Assembly (NCBI RefSeq): GCF_000802305.1
Contig: NZ_JTDK01000018.1
Span: 1 to 64,000 of the forward strand
DNA from: Microbacterium mangrovi
GTDB lineage: Bacteria > Actinomycetota > Actinomycetes > Actinomycetales > Microbacteriaceae
Direction of reading: 5' to 3'
DNA: 64,000 bases
Shown here: in pieces, positions 23,530 through 31,625 of the stretch
Numbering within the stretch: the stretch's first letter is position 1
Layout of the letters: each line of letters starts with the position of its first letter
Program-made: the position numbers and the translations under genes
The notes under the pieces: generated by a model
Database searches by the model: none
Told to the model about the DNA's origin: nothing
The model's input: only the letters and a program-made list of their open reading frames with translations

Positions 23530-24444
23530 ATGGCCCGCAAGTTCCTCGTCCTCGCCGTCGCGGCGGCATCCGTTCTCGCTCTCGCCGGATGCGCCGGCAC
23601 CGCCACCGCGAAGGATGACGGTCGCATCCGGGTGACCGCCTCCACCGACGCCTACGGGCAGATCGTGCAGGCGATCGGCGGGAATGCCGTCGACGTGACG
23701 TCGATCATCAACAAGGCCACCGAAGACCCGCACGCGTTCGAAGCCACCGCGACCGACCAGCTCGCGGTCAACAACGCGCAGCTCGTGATCGAGAACGGCG
23801 CCGGGTACGACGGCTTCATGCAGCAGCTTCTGTCCGCACGACCGAAGCCGGCGGCCCCGGTGATCACGGCCGCGACCCTGTCGCCGGTGTGGCCCGGCGG
23901 GTCCGCGACGGCCACGCCCGACGGGTTCAACGAGCACGTGTTCTACGACCTGCGCACCGTGAAGACCGTGGCATCCCGCATCGCCGGCGAGCTCGGCACC
24001 ATCGACCCGGCCAAGAAGAGCGAGTTCACCGCGCACCTGGCGTCGTTCACCGCCGGGGTGGACGCACTGCAGGCGAAGCAGACCGCCATCGCGAAGAAGC
24101 ACACGGGGGATGCCGCGTTCGTCACCGAGCCGCTGCCCGTCTACCTGATCGCCGGGGCCGGGCTGACCAACGCCACGCCGCGGGCGTTCAGCGAGGCGGT
24201 CGAGGCGGGCAACGACGTGCCGCCCGCGACGCTGCTGCAGGGGAGGACGCTGATCCGCTCCCACGGCGTGCGCGTGCTGATCGCGAACGAGCAGGCCGGC
24301 GGCCCCGAGACGACCACCATGATCGCCGAGGCGAAGGCGACCGGCGTCCCCGTGCTCGAGTGGTCCGAGACGCTTCCGGCCGGACTGACGTACATTCAGT
24401 GGATGCAGCGCAACCTCGATCAGCTCGCCGCGGCTCTCAAGTGA
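23530..24444 (+). CDS. Zinc ABC transporter substrate-binding lipoprotein (ZnuA/AztC type)
   Basis: The 304-aa protein has a lipoprotein signal peptide with lipobox LAGC (Cys21). The cluster A-I metal-binding fold shows likely ligands His68 (EDPHAFE), His136 (NEHVFYD), a Glu in VTEPLP, and an acidic residue near the end. It lacks the long His-rich loop of many ZnuA proteins. It captures Zn2+ outside the membrane and delivers it to the permease. First gene of an overlapping three-gene operon under a Zur box. Confidence 0.9.
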   Translation: MARKFLVLAVAAASVLALAGCAGTATAKDDGRIRVTASTDAYGQIVQAIGGNAVDVTSIINKATEDPHAFEATATDQLAVNNAQLVIENGAGYDGFMQQLLSARPKPAAPVITAATLSPVWPGGSATATPDGFNEHVFYDLRTVKTVASRIAGELGTIDPAKKSEFTAHLASFTAGVDALQAKQTAIAKKHTGDAAFVTEPLPVYLIAGAGLTNATPRAFSEAVEAGNDVPPATLLQGRTLIRSHGVRVLIANEQAGGPETTTMIAEAKATGVPVLEWSETLPAGLTYIQWMQRNLDQLAAALK

Positions 24445-25250
24445 CGCCCGTCCTGTCGGTCCGCGGCGCATCGCTCGAGCGCGACGGCCGCACCCTGTGG
24501 GAGGGGCTCGACCTCGACGTCCGGCCCGGCGAGATGCTCGCCGTGCTGGGTCCGAGCGGCTCCGGCAAGACGACCCTGATGCGGGCGGTCCTCGGCCTCG
24601 ACCGGCTGTCCGCGGGCACCATCACCGCGCTCGGCGAGCCGGTGCGTCGCGCCGGCAACCGCGCGATCGGCTACGTGCCGCAGCAGCGCCCGCTGCCGCG
24701 CGACACGGCGCTGCGCGGTCGCGACCTGGTGCAGCTCGGCGTCGACGGCCACCGGTTCGGCTTCCCGTTCCCGCGTCGGCGCACCCACGCCCGCGTCGAC
24801 GAGCTGCTGGCCGCGGTCGGCGCCTCCGGCTTCGCGGACCGGGATGCCGGCACGCTCTCCGGCGGCGAGCAGCAGCGCCTCCGCGTCGCGCAGGCCCTCG
24901 CCGACGAACCCCGGCTCGTGCTCTGCGACGAGCCCCTGACGAGCCTCGACCTGGCCAACCAGCAGGCCGTCGTGGCGCTCATCGAGCGGCACCGCCGGCA
25001 GAAGGATGCCGGCATCCTCTTCGTCACCCACGACATCAACCCGGTGCTCGACAAGGTCGACCGCATCCTCTACCTGGCCGGCGGGCACTTCACCCTCGGC
25101 ACTCCCGACGAGGTGCTCACGACCGAGGTGCTCAGTCGCCTGTACGGGGTTCCCGTGTTCGTGCTGCGCGCCGGCGGGCGCGTCGTCGTGGTCGGCGCGC
25201 CGGATGCCGAAGAGCCCCACCTCCACCACGACGAGGAGTCGCACGCATGA
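24441..25250 (+). CDS. Zinc ABC transporter ATP-binding protein
   Basis: The 269-aa ATPase has Walker A GPSGSGKTT (about residues 37-45), Q-loop YVPQQRPL, signature LSGGEQQRLRVAQ, Walker B LVLCDEP and the H-loop FVTHD. A C-terminal His/Glu-rich tail (HLHHDEESH) may bind metal. The GTG start overlaps the binding-protein stop by 4 bp. It powers the adjacent permease. Confidence 0.92.
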   Translation: MTPVLSVRGASLERDGRTLWEGLDLDVRPGEMLAVLGPSGSGKTTLMRAVLGLDRLSAGTITALGEPVRRAGNRAIGYVPQQRPLPRDTALRGRDLVQLGVDGHRFGFPFPRRRTHARVDELLAAVGASGFADRDAGTLSGGEQQRLRVAQALADEPRLVLCDEPLTSLDLANQQAVVALIERHRRQKDAGILFVTHDINPVLDKVDRILYLAGGHFTLGTPDEVLTTEVLSRLYGVPVFVLRAGGRVVVVGAPDAEEPHLHHDEESHA

Positions 25251-26110
25251 ACTGGTCCGACATCGCGGGCGCCATGTTCGGCGGCATCGGCCAGTACGGC
25301 GCGATCCTGGCCCTGGTGTCCAACTCGGTGTGGGCGGGCGCGGTCCTCGGCCTCGTCGGCGGCCTCATCGGCGTCTTCGTCATCCAGCGCGACATGGCGT
25401 TCGCGGTGCACGGCATCAGCGAGCTCTCGTTCGCCGGGGCCGCCGCAGCGCTGCTGTTCGGCTTCGACGTCGTCACCGGGTCGATCGTCGGGTCGCTGAT
25501 CGCCGCCGTGCTCATCGGGGTGCTCGGGGCGCGCGCCCGCGAACGCAACTCGATCATCGGGGTGCTGATGCCGTTCGGCCTGGGCCTCGGCATCCTCTGC
25601 CTGTCGCTCTACAACGGCCGAAGCGTCAACCGGTTCAGCCTGCTGACCGGGCAGATCGTGTCGGTCCAGAACGCGCAGCTGGGATGGCTCATCGCCATCT
25701 CGGCGGTGGTGATCCTGGCGCTGCTGCTCATCTGGCGGCCGCTGCGGTTCGACTCGCTCGACCCGCAGTCGGCGGCCGCGCGCGGCGTCCCGACCCGCGC
25801 GATCTCGCTGGGGTTCATGGTGCTGCTCGGCCTCGTCGTCGCGGTCGCGGTGCACATCATCGGCGCTCTGCTCGTCCTGGCCCTGCTGGTCACGCCCGCC
25901 GCCGCGGCGTCGCGGATCGCCACCGGACCGGTCGTGCTCCCGGCGCTGGCCGCCCTGTTCGGGGTGGTGTCGGCGGTGGGCGGCATCCTGCTCGCCGTCG
26001 CGGGCACGCTGCCGGTGAGCCCGTACATCACCACGATCTCGTTCGTGATCTACCTCGTGTGCCGCGGAATCGGCGCCCGGCGCGACCGGGTGGCGCGCAG
26101 CTTCGCCTGA
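25247..26110 (+). CDS. Zinc ABC transporter permease (ABC-3 family)
   Basis: The 287-aa protein has about eight transmembrane helices of the ABC-3 metal permease family. RDMAFAVHGISELSFAGAAA is near the N-terminus, and LLVTPAAAASRIA is the EAA-like coupling region. It overlaps the ATPase by ATGA. It forms the membrane channel for zinc import, with manganese less likely given the Zur box and neighbouring Zur gene. Confidence 0.9.
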   Translation: MNWSDIAGAMFGGIGQYGAILALVSNSVWAGAVLGLVGGLIGVFVIQRDMAFAVHGISELSFAGAAAALLFGFDVVTGSIVGSLIAAVLIGVLGARARERNSIIGVLMPFGLGLGILCLSLYNGRSVNRFSLLTGQIVSVQNAQLGWLIAISAVVILALLLIWRPLRFDSLDPQSAAARGVPTRAISLGFMVLLGLVVAVAVHIIGALLVLALLVTPAAAASRIATGPVVLPALAALFGVVSAVGGILLAVAGTLPVSPYITTISFVIYLVCRGIGARRDRVARSFA

Positions 26111-26143
26111 CCGGGCTCCCGGCTCCCGTGCGGGTTTCGCCGC

Positions 26144-26149
26144 TAACAT
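26144..26149 (+). promoter_or_regulatory. -10 box TAACAT, leaderless promoter
   Basis: TAACAT ends 7 nt before the ATG at 26157, giving the regulator a promoter separate from the importer operon. Confidence 0.5.
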
Positions 26150-26156
26150 CCCTCCC

Positions 26157-26588
26157 ATGGCACAGCGGAACACCTGGCAGCGCGATCGCGTGCGCGAGGC
26201 GCTGGGCGACGCCCCCGGGTTCGTCAGCGCGCAGTCGCTGCACGCGACCCTGCGCGAGGCGAACACCGGCATCGGCCTCGCGACCGTCTACCGAGCCCTG
26301 TCCGGCCTCGCCGCGCAGGGGGATGCCGACACGCTGCACAGCCCCGAGGGCGAGGCGCTCTACCGCGCCTGCGCGTCGAGCGGCCACCACCACCACCTGA
26401 TCTGCCGGTCGTGCGGCACCGCGGTGGAGATCGCCGCGACCGACGTCGAGCAGTGGGCCCGCCAGACCGCGGCCGCGCACGGCTTCACCGAGGCCGAGCA
26501 CGTCGTCGACATCTTCGGGCTCTGCGCCGCCTGCACGGCCGCGCGCGCCGCCGACTCCGCCCGAGCGCAGGATGCCCCGCTGACATGA
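26157..26588 (+). CDS. zur: Fur-family regulator, probable Zur
   Basis: The 143-aa protein has a winged helix (GIGLATVYRALSGLAAQG, about residues 40-57) and a metal-binding dimerisation domain. HHHHLICRSCG (His cluster plus CXXC) and LCAACTAA (second CXXC) form the structural Zn site. Its position between a Zur-box-controlled zinc importer and a His-rich permease pair makes Zur much more likely than Fur. Zn-loaded protein would repress the importer. Confidence 0.85.
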   Translation: MAQRNTWQRDRVREALGDAPGFVSAQSLHATLREANTGIGLATVYRALSGLAAQGDADTLHSPEGEALYRACASSGHHHHLICRSCGTAVEIAATDVEQWARQTAAAHGFTEAEHVVDIFGLCAACTAARAADSARAQDAPLT

Positions 26589-26601
26589 CGGCCACGGTTT
26601 C

Positions 26602-27708
26602 GTGACGGGCACCGCCCCGCCCGGTCCGTCGCGCACGCGTCGCACCGAGGCTCCCGGAGCACGCCCGGCGCCGGCGGTCGCCCGCCCGAGCCAGTACCGG
26701 GTGCGCCGGACGCCAGCGCCGCGCGGCCGGATTCCGCGCTGGGCCACGGGCCTCGGCATCGGCATCCTGCTGCTGATGCTCGCCTTCGCGGTGAACGCCC
26801 TCGCTCCGGCCGCGATGCCGCCGCTGCCGTCCCGCGTGCAGGACGGCCTCACCCTCTCGATCAGCGTGCTGCTGGAGTCGCTGCCGTTCGTCGTGCTCGG
26901 CGTCGTCCTGTCGATCGTCGTGCAGGTGTGGGTGCCGCCGGGCGCGATCGAGCGGGTGCTGCCGCGCGCCGGCTGGGCCCGCCGTGCGGTGCTGTCGCTG
27001 CTGGGCATGATCGTGCCGGTGTGCGAGTGCGGCAACGTGCCGTTCGCACGAGGACTCCTGATGCGCGGCATCAGCGTTCCCGAGACGCTCACGTTCCTGG
27101 TGGCCGCGCCCATCGTCAACCCGATCGTGATCATCACGACCTACCAGGCGTTCGGGATGTCCGACGGCATCCTGATCGCGCGCCTCGTCGGCGGGTTCCT
27201 GATCGCGAACCTCGTCGGGTGGATCTACAGCCGGCATCCGAATGCCGACGGCATGCTGACCGGCCGGTTCCTCGATGCCCGGGACGTGGTCACGCACGAG
27301 CCGGGCGGCCGCTGGACGCGCAGCCTCGCCCAGTTCATCGTCGAGCTGCGCGCGGTGATGCCGGCGCTCGTCATCGGCTCCGCGATCGCGGGTGCGGTAC
27401 AGGTGCTGATCCCGCGGGACGCGCTGCTGGCGATCGGGTCGAGCCCGGTGCTCTCGGTCGTGGCGATGATGCTGCTGGCGATGATCGTGTCGATCTGCTC
27501 CAACGTGGATGCCTTCTTCGCGCTGTCGTTCGCCTCGACGTTCACACCCGGATCCATCGTGGCGCTGCTCATCGTCGGACCCCTCGTGGACATCAAGATG
27601 CTGGCGCTGCTGCGCACCACGTTCACCGCGCGCGTGATCGCCGGCATGGTGGTCATCGTCGTGCTGGCGTCGTTCGTGCTCGCCGTGGGGGTGAACCTCC
27701 TTGCGTAG
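26602..27708 (+). CDS. Permease of the DUF318/UPF0718 (ArsP_1-like) family
   Basis: The 368-aa protein has about eight transmembrane helices. A CEC motif in PVCECGNVPFARGLL and a second conserved PIVNPIVI segment occur, with a repeated half near SICSNVDAFFALSFA. The N-terminal 45 residues are Pro/Arg-rich and cytoplasmic. It is paired with the next gene by overlap, as in the Bacillus ycgR-ycgQ pair. Zur-gene proximity suggests divalent metal handling, but the substrate is unproven. The GTG start is 13 bp after zur. Confidence 0.8.
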   Translation: MTGTAPPGPSRTRRTEAPGARPAPAVARPSQYRVRRTPAPRGRIPRWATGLGIGILLLMLAFAVNALAPAAMPPLPSRVQDGLTLSISVLLESLPFVVLGVVLSIVVQVWVPPGAIERVLPRAGWARRAVLSLLGMIVPVCECGNVPFARGLLMRGISVPETLTFLVAAPIVNPIVIITTYQAFGMSDGILIARLVGGFLIANLVGWIYSRHPNADGMLTGRFLDARDVVTHEPGGRWTRSLAQFIVELRAVMPALVIGSAIAGAVQVLIPRDALLAIGSSPVLSVVAMMLLAMIVSICSNVDAFFALSFASTFTPGSIVALLIVGPLVDIKMLALLRTTFTARVIAGMVVIVVLASFVLAVGVNLLA

Positions 27709-28522
27709 GGCCTGGATCGGATACCGCTGGCTCGGCGTGGGGCTCTCCGCCGTGCTGGCCATCGTCACGCTGACGCTGTGGGCCACCGGGCGTCTCGCCC
27801 TCTATCTCAACCCGTCCTCGGACTGGCTGGCGGTGCCGATGGCGGTGCTGCTGCTCGCCGGCGCCGTGCTGAGCTTCGTGCTGCCCCTCGGTTCCGAGGC
27901 CGAGCACGGGCACGACCACGGCGACGGGCACGGCCACGGCGACCACGACCACGCGCACGATGACCACGGGCACGAGGCGCACGAGCCGCACGGGACGCGG
28001 CCCGCGCGGCGCGCGGCGTTCGGCCGGGCGGTCGCCCTCACCGGCGGCGTCGCGGCCACGGCGGTGGCCGCCGGGGTGCTGCTGTGGCCGCCGGCATCCC
28101 TGTCGGCCGACATCGCGCAGACGCGCAGCACCGGATCCGCACCTCTGTTCGCCGGAGCCGACGTCGTGCAGCTCGCCTCCCACGGCGACACTGCGAAGTT
28201 CGGGGTCGGCGACTGGGCGAGCGTGTTCGCGACGGCGACCAACCCCGACTCGTTCGAGGGCTCCGCGGTGTCGCTCATCGGCTTCGTCACCCCCGGATCG
28301 GGTGGCACGTTCGGGCTCACCCGGCTGGTGATCACGCACTGCGTCATCGACGCGCAGACCGCGAAGGTCCCCGTCAGCGCCACGCTCTCAGGTCAGAAGT
28401 TCAAGACCGGCCAGTGGGTGAGCGTCACCGGCGTCGTGCGCACCTCGTCCGCGGGCGGACTCCAGGTGGATGCCCGCTCGGTCCGGCCCATCCCGCAGCC
28501 CAAGGACCCGTATGAGTACTGA
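27701..28522 (+). CDS. TIGR03943-family permease subunit with His-rich loop
   Basis: The 273-aa protein has two N-terminal helices, then a loop extremely rich in His/Asp (HGHDHGDGHGHGDHDHAHDD, about residues 69-88). A third helix follows, then a soluble C-terminal domain with an OB-like segment (SLIGFVTPGS, VITHCVIDA). The TTG start overlaps the upstream permease stop. The loop is a typical Zn/Ni/Co-binding stretch. It likely acts with the DUF318 permease as a two-part metal transporter or metal-delivery complex. Confidence 0.8.
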   Translation: MRRAWIGYRWLGVGLSAVLAIVTLTLWATGRLALYLNPSSDWLAVPMAVLLLAGAVLSFVLPLGSEAEHGHDHGDGHGHGDHDHAHDDHGHEAHEPHGTRPARRAAFGRAVALTGGVAATAVAAGVLLWPPASLSADIAQTRSTGSAPLFAGADVVQLASHGDTAKFGVGDWASVFATATNPDSFEGSAVSLIGFVTPGSGGTFGLTRLVITHCVIDAQTAKVPVSATLSGQKFKTGQWVSVTGVVRTSSAGGLQVDARSVRPIPQPKDPYEY

Positions 28523-29960
28523 GCCGGCGTCGCGGTCGCGCCGGGCATCCAGCCGCCGCCGCCGCGGGCGCGCCTTCGTCGTCACCCTGGTCTCGGTCGC
28601 CGCCGTGCTCGGGATCCTCGGGCTGTCCGGCGCGGTCGCGAGCAGCGTGCAGGGCCCCCGCGTCACCGCGGTGCAGGTCGATCCGCAGGCGGCGGTCGCG
28701 GCATCCGGATCCCGCCTCATCGTGACGACGAACCAGTCGCTGGAGAAGATCAAGCCCAGCCAGGTGCAGGTCACGCCGGCCGCCGCGTTCACCGTCGACA
28801 CGGCCGGCCGCAGCGCCGGCGTGCGCTTCACGCTGCCCCTCCACGAAGACACCAGCTACACCGTGCGCGTGCGGGATGTCGCGGGTCTCGGCGGCGGGCC
28901 CAAGACGACGATCACCGAGACGTTCCGCACCCCCCGGCTGTCGCTCTACCTGCTGCGGCGCGGCGCCGGCACCGACACGATCTACCGCACGAACCTTGCG
29001 AGCGACGCCCTCACCCCGGTGTACACGCACCCGCACATCGAGGACTTCCGTGCCACCAGCGACCACCTCGTGGTCTCCGTGCTCGACACCCACCAGCACG
29101 GGCAGCTGCTGGTCACCGACCTCGCCGGCAAGCACGCGCGACGCCTGCGCCTGCCCGGCGTCGGCAACGTCACCAACATGCAGAGCGCCGACCGCGGCGA
29201 CCTGATCGGCTTCGAGTGGACCGACGCGGTGCTCGGCACCCCGACCAGCCGTGAGAACGCGCTGTACACGATCTCGCTCCGCGCCCCGGCGGGCACGGCG
29301 CCGTCGCGCGTGGCCGTGCCGGGCAAGGACACCCGGGTGGCGGACTGGCGCTTCGTGCCCGACACCGACGCGATCCTGGTGCTGCCGTACACCGGCCGGA
29401 TGCTGCTGACGGCATCCACCGGCAAGGATGCCACCGACCTCGGCGCGGGCGTCGACATCGAGGGCATCGCCCGCGGCTCGTCGGTGGCGGTCGTGCAGCG
29501 CGCGGACGGCGTGTTCGCGATCGACCTGGCCAGCGGCAAGCAGCACCGCCTGGCCAAGGCGATGGCCTCGAACGGGCAACCGGTGCGGGGGAGCGCGGGG
29601 CACATCGCGCCCGTTCCGGGCGTCGGCGGCGGCACGGTGCGGCTGTTCACGCTGCTGGGCGCCGGCGACCGCGACGAGGGGACCACCGCGTACCGGGTGA
29701 CCGACACCGGGGCCGCGACGCCGATCTTCCACGTCTCGGGGGCGGATGCCGTGATGCAGACGTGCGTCTCGCCGAGCGCGCGGTACGCGGCGATCCTCGT
29801 CGATCCGAACGTCGTCACCGACTCGTACGACACCTACCTGGCGCCGATGCCGAAGCACCTGGTCACCCACATCGTCGAGCTCAGCACCGGCCGCGAGGTG
29901 CGTCAGTACCCCGGGTTCGCGGCATCCTGGTGCCAGCTGTCGCCGGTGGCGTTCCAGTGA
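28512..29960 (+). CDS. Membrane-anchored exported protein, Ig-like plus propeller-like
   Basis: The 482-aa protein has an Arg-rich N-terminus and one transmembrane helix (about residues 21-43), leaving the rest outside. An Ig-like domain (about 50-135) ends in TFRTP, followed by repeated four-strand blades suggesting a beta-propeller. The segment THPHIEDF plus DTHQHG holds several His residues. It overlaps the His-rich permease gene, so an extracytoplasmic metal-binding or chaperone role is possible. It is not clearly related to AztD. Confidence 0.6.
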   Translation: MSTEPASRSRRASSRRRRGRAFVVTLVSVAAVLGILGLSGAVASSVQGPRVTAVQVDPQAAVAASGSRLIVTTNQSLEKIKPSQVQVTPAAAFTVDTAGRSAGVRFTLPLHEDTSYTVRVRDVAGLGGGPKTTITETFRTPRLSLYLLRRGAGTDTIYRTNLASDALTPVYTHPHIEDFRATSDHLVVSVLDTHQHGQLLVTDLAGKHARRLRLPGVGNVTNMQSADRGDLIGFEWTDAVLGTPTSRENALYTISLRAPAGTAPSRVAVPGKDTRVADWRFVPDTDAILVLPYTGRMLLTASTGKDATDLGAGVDIEGIARGSSVAVVQRADGVFAIDLASGKQHRLAKAMASNGQPVRGSAGHIAPVPGVGGGTVRLFTLLGAGDRDEGTTAYRVTDTGAATPIFHVSGADAVMQTCVSPSARYAAILVDPNVVTDSYDTYLAPMPKHLVTHIVELSTGREVRQYPGFAASWCQLSPVAFQ

Positions 29961-30625
29961 TCCCGGAGCTCGTCCCGGCGACGCGGGAGGCCCTCGGCGG
30001 CCTGCCGACCGAGGTGGCTCCGCGCCTCCTGGGCGGGATGCTGCGCGTCACCGTCGCGGGCGTCACCGTCGCGGCGCGCCTCACCGAGGTGGAGGCGTAC
30101 CACGGGCTCGGGACGGGCGACCGGCCCGACCCGGGTTCGCACGCCCGCATGGGACGCACCGCGCGCAACGCGACGATGTGGGGCGAGCCCGGCCACCTGT
30201 ACGTGTACCTGAGTCACGGCATCCACTCGTGCGTCAACGTCGTGAGCGGACCGGAGGGCCAGGCCGGCGGAATCCTGCTGCGCGCCGGCGAGATCGTCGA
30301 GGGCGTGGAGGATGCCTTCGCCCGGCGTCCCGCCGCCCGCACGGCGCGGGAGCTCGCGCGCGGACCCGGACGCCTCGGCGACGCCATCGGCCTCCGGCAT
30401 CCCGTGCACGACGGCATCGACGCGGTCACCGGCGTCGAGCACGCGGGCGCCTCGGCCCGGCTGTTCCTGCCGGTGCAGCGGGTTCCCGGCATCGTGAGCG
30501 GCCCGCGCGTCGGGGTCGCGGGCCTCGCCGGGACGGATGCCTACCCCTGGCGGTTCTGGATCGACGCCGACCCCACGGTGTCCCCGTTCCGGTGGGGCCG
30601 CGGCGCCCAGGCCGCGGCATCCTGA
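29957..30625 (+). CDS. 3-methyladenine DNA glycosylase (AAG/MPG family)
   Basis: The 222-aa protein has the MPG-family landmarks LTEVEAYHG (catalytic Glu), DPGSHARMGRTARNATMWG and GHLYVYLSHGIHSCVNVV, plus ARGPGRLGDAIG. It removes alkylated purines, hypoxanthine or ethenoadenine in base excision repair. The GTG start overlaps the previous stop by 4 bp, so it may ride on the zinc-block transcript; functional linkage is not evident. Confidence 0.92.
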   Translation: MIPELVPATREALGGLPTEVAPRLLGGMLRVTVAGVTVAARLTEVEAYHGLGTGDRPDPGSHARMGRTARNATMWGEPGHLYVYLSHGIHSCVNVVSGPEGQAGGILLRAGEIVEGVEDAFARRPAARTARELARGPGRLGDAIGLRHPVHDGIDAVTGVEHAGASARLFLPVQRVPGIVSGPRVGVAGLAGTDAYPWRFWIDADPTVSPFRWGRGAQAAAS

Positions 30626-30635
30626 CCATCCGTGC

Positions 30636-30802
30636 TAGACTGACTCTTTGTCTGCGCGCACTCCAGCACGCAGTTCGCGTTTCGACTCGCTCCGCTCGCT
30701 CAACGACCGGTCCAACCGGGCGTCATTCGGCGGTGTCTCGAGATGCAGACAAGGGATCTTGGGTGCGACCGTCCGGTCGCACGGTACAGAAGGAGTTCAC
30801 CA
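30636..30802 (+). promoter_or_regulatory. Ribosomal protein operon promoter and leader
   Basis: TAGACT at 30636-30641 is a good -10 box, giving a leader of about 155 nt. A hairpin GTGCGACC/GGTCGCAC (30763-30782) lies 7 bp before the AAGGAG ribosome site of rpmB, a position suited to translational control. No Zur-box-like sequence was seen here. Confidence 0.5.
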
Positions 30803-31039
30803 ATGGCAGCAGTGTGCCAGGTGACCGGAGCGGTTCCCGGCTTCGGTCACAACATCTCGCACTCGCACCGCCGGACGAAGCGCCGCTTCGACCCGAACGT
30901 GCAGAAGAAGACCTATTTCGTTCCGTCGCTGGGCCGTAAGGTCACCCTGAACGTGTCCGCCAAGGGCATCAAGGTGATCGACGCCCGTGGCATCGAGTCG
31001 GTCGTGAAGGACCTCATCGCGAAGGGTGTGAAGCTCTGA
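30803..31039 (+). CDS. rpmB: 50S ribosomal protein L28
   Basis: The 78-aa protein starts MAAVCQVTG and has GHNISHSHRRTKRRFDPN, the L28 core. It has a single Cys and lacks the paired CXXC zinc ribbon, so it is the zinc-free form. AAGGAG precedes the ATG. The stop TGA overlaps the rpmG ATG by one base. Confidence 0.96.
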   Translation: MAAVCQVTGAVPGFGHNISHSHRRTKRRFDPNVQKKTYFVPSLGRKVTLNVSAKGIKVIDARGIESVVKDLIAKGVKL

Positions 31040-31209
31040 TGGCCAAGAAGGCACAGGACATCCGTCCGATCATCAAGCTGCGTTCGACCGCGGGCACGGG
31101 CTACACGTACGTGACCAAGAAGAACCGCCGCAACAACCCCGACCGCATCGTGCTCAAGAAGTACGACCCGGTTGTTCGCAAGCACGTCGAATTCCGAGAG
31201 GAGCGCTGA
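31039..31209 (+). CDS. rpmG: 50S ribosomal protein L33
   Basis: The 56-aa protein (MAKKAQDIRPIIKLRSTAGT at its start, then KKNRRNNPDRI) matches L33. It has no cysteine, so it is the zinc-independent form. It is the middle gene of rpmB-rpmG-rpsN and starts at the last base of the rpmB stop. Confidence 0.96.
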   Translation: MAKKAQDIRPIIKLRSTAGTGYTYVTKKNRRNNPDRIVLKKYDPVVRKHVEFREER

Positions 31210-31212
31210 TCC

Positions 31213-31518
31213 GTGGCCAAGAAGAGCAAGATCGCGCGCAACCACCAGCGCGAAGAGGTCGTCGCCCGTTACGCCGAGAAGCGTGCCGAGCTGAAGAAGG
31301 CCCTCGTCGACCCCAACTCGACCGACGAGCAGCGCGAAGCCGCTCGCGTCGGCCTGCAGAAGCTGCCGCGCAACGCGTCGCCGGTTCGCCTGCGCAGCCG
31401 TGACGCCATCGACGGCCGCCCCCGTGGCGTGCTGACGAAGTTCGGCATCTCCCGTGTGCGCTTCCGCGACATGGCGCACCGTGGCGAGCTGCCCGGTGTC
31501 ACCAAGTCGAGCTGGTGA
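31213..31518 (+). CDS. rpsN: 30S ribosomal protein S14 (101-aa, zinc-free form)
   Basis: The 101-aa protein has MAKKSKIARNHQRE and the C-terminal RDMAHRGELPGVTKSSW of long S14. It has no CXXC pairs, unlike the 61-aa zinc form. The GTG start is 3 bp after rpmG. A terminator follows within 43 bp. Confidence 0.96.
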   Translation: MAKKSKIARNHQREEVVARYAEKRAELKKALVDPNSTDEQREAARVGLQKLPRNASPVRLRSRDAIDGRPRGVLTKFGISRVRFRDMAHRGELPGVTKSSW

Positions 31519-31560
31519 GACTTCGACAGGCACTGTCGAGCTGGTAAGCACCAGGTTCGT

Positions 31561-31598
31561 CGAGAGGCCGGCATCCCTTCGGGGGTGCCGGCCTCTCG
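31561..31598 (+). terminator. rpmB-rpmG-rpsN terminator
   Basis: A 17-bp stem with one wobble pair (CGAGAGGCCGGCATCCC with GGGGTGCCGGCCTCTCG) has a TTCG tetraloop, followed by CTTTG. Confidence 0.9.
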
Positions 31599-31613
31599 CT
31601 TTGCGCGCCGACG

Positions 31614-31619
31614 TAGACT
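31614..31619 (+). promoter_or_regulatory. -10 box TAGACT, leaderless promoter
   Basis: TAGACT ends 6 nt before the ATG at 31626. Confidence 0.55.
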
Positions 31620-31625
31620 CCGAGC

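Noticed and set aside
30626..30802. Zur box before rpmB
   Set aside because: No TGAnAATnATTnTCA-like sequence is present; the region is a GC-rich leader with an ordinary -10 box.
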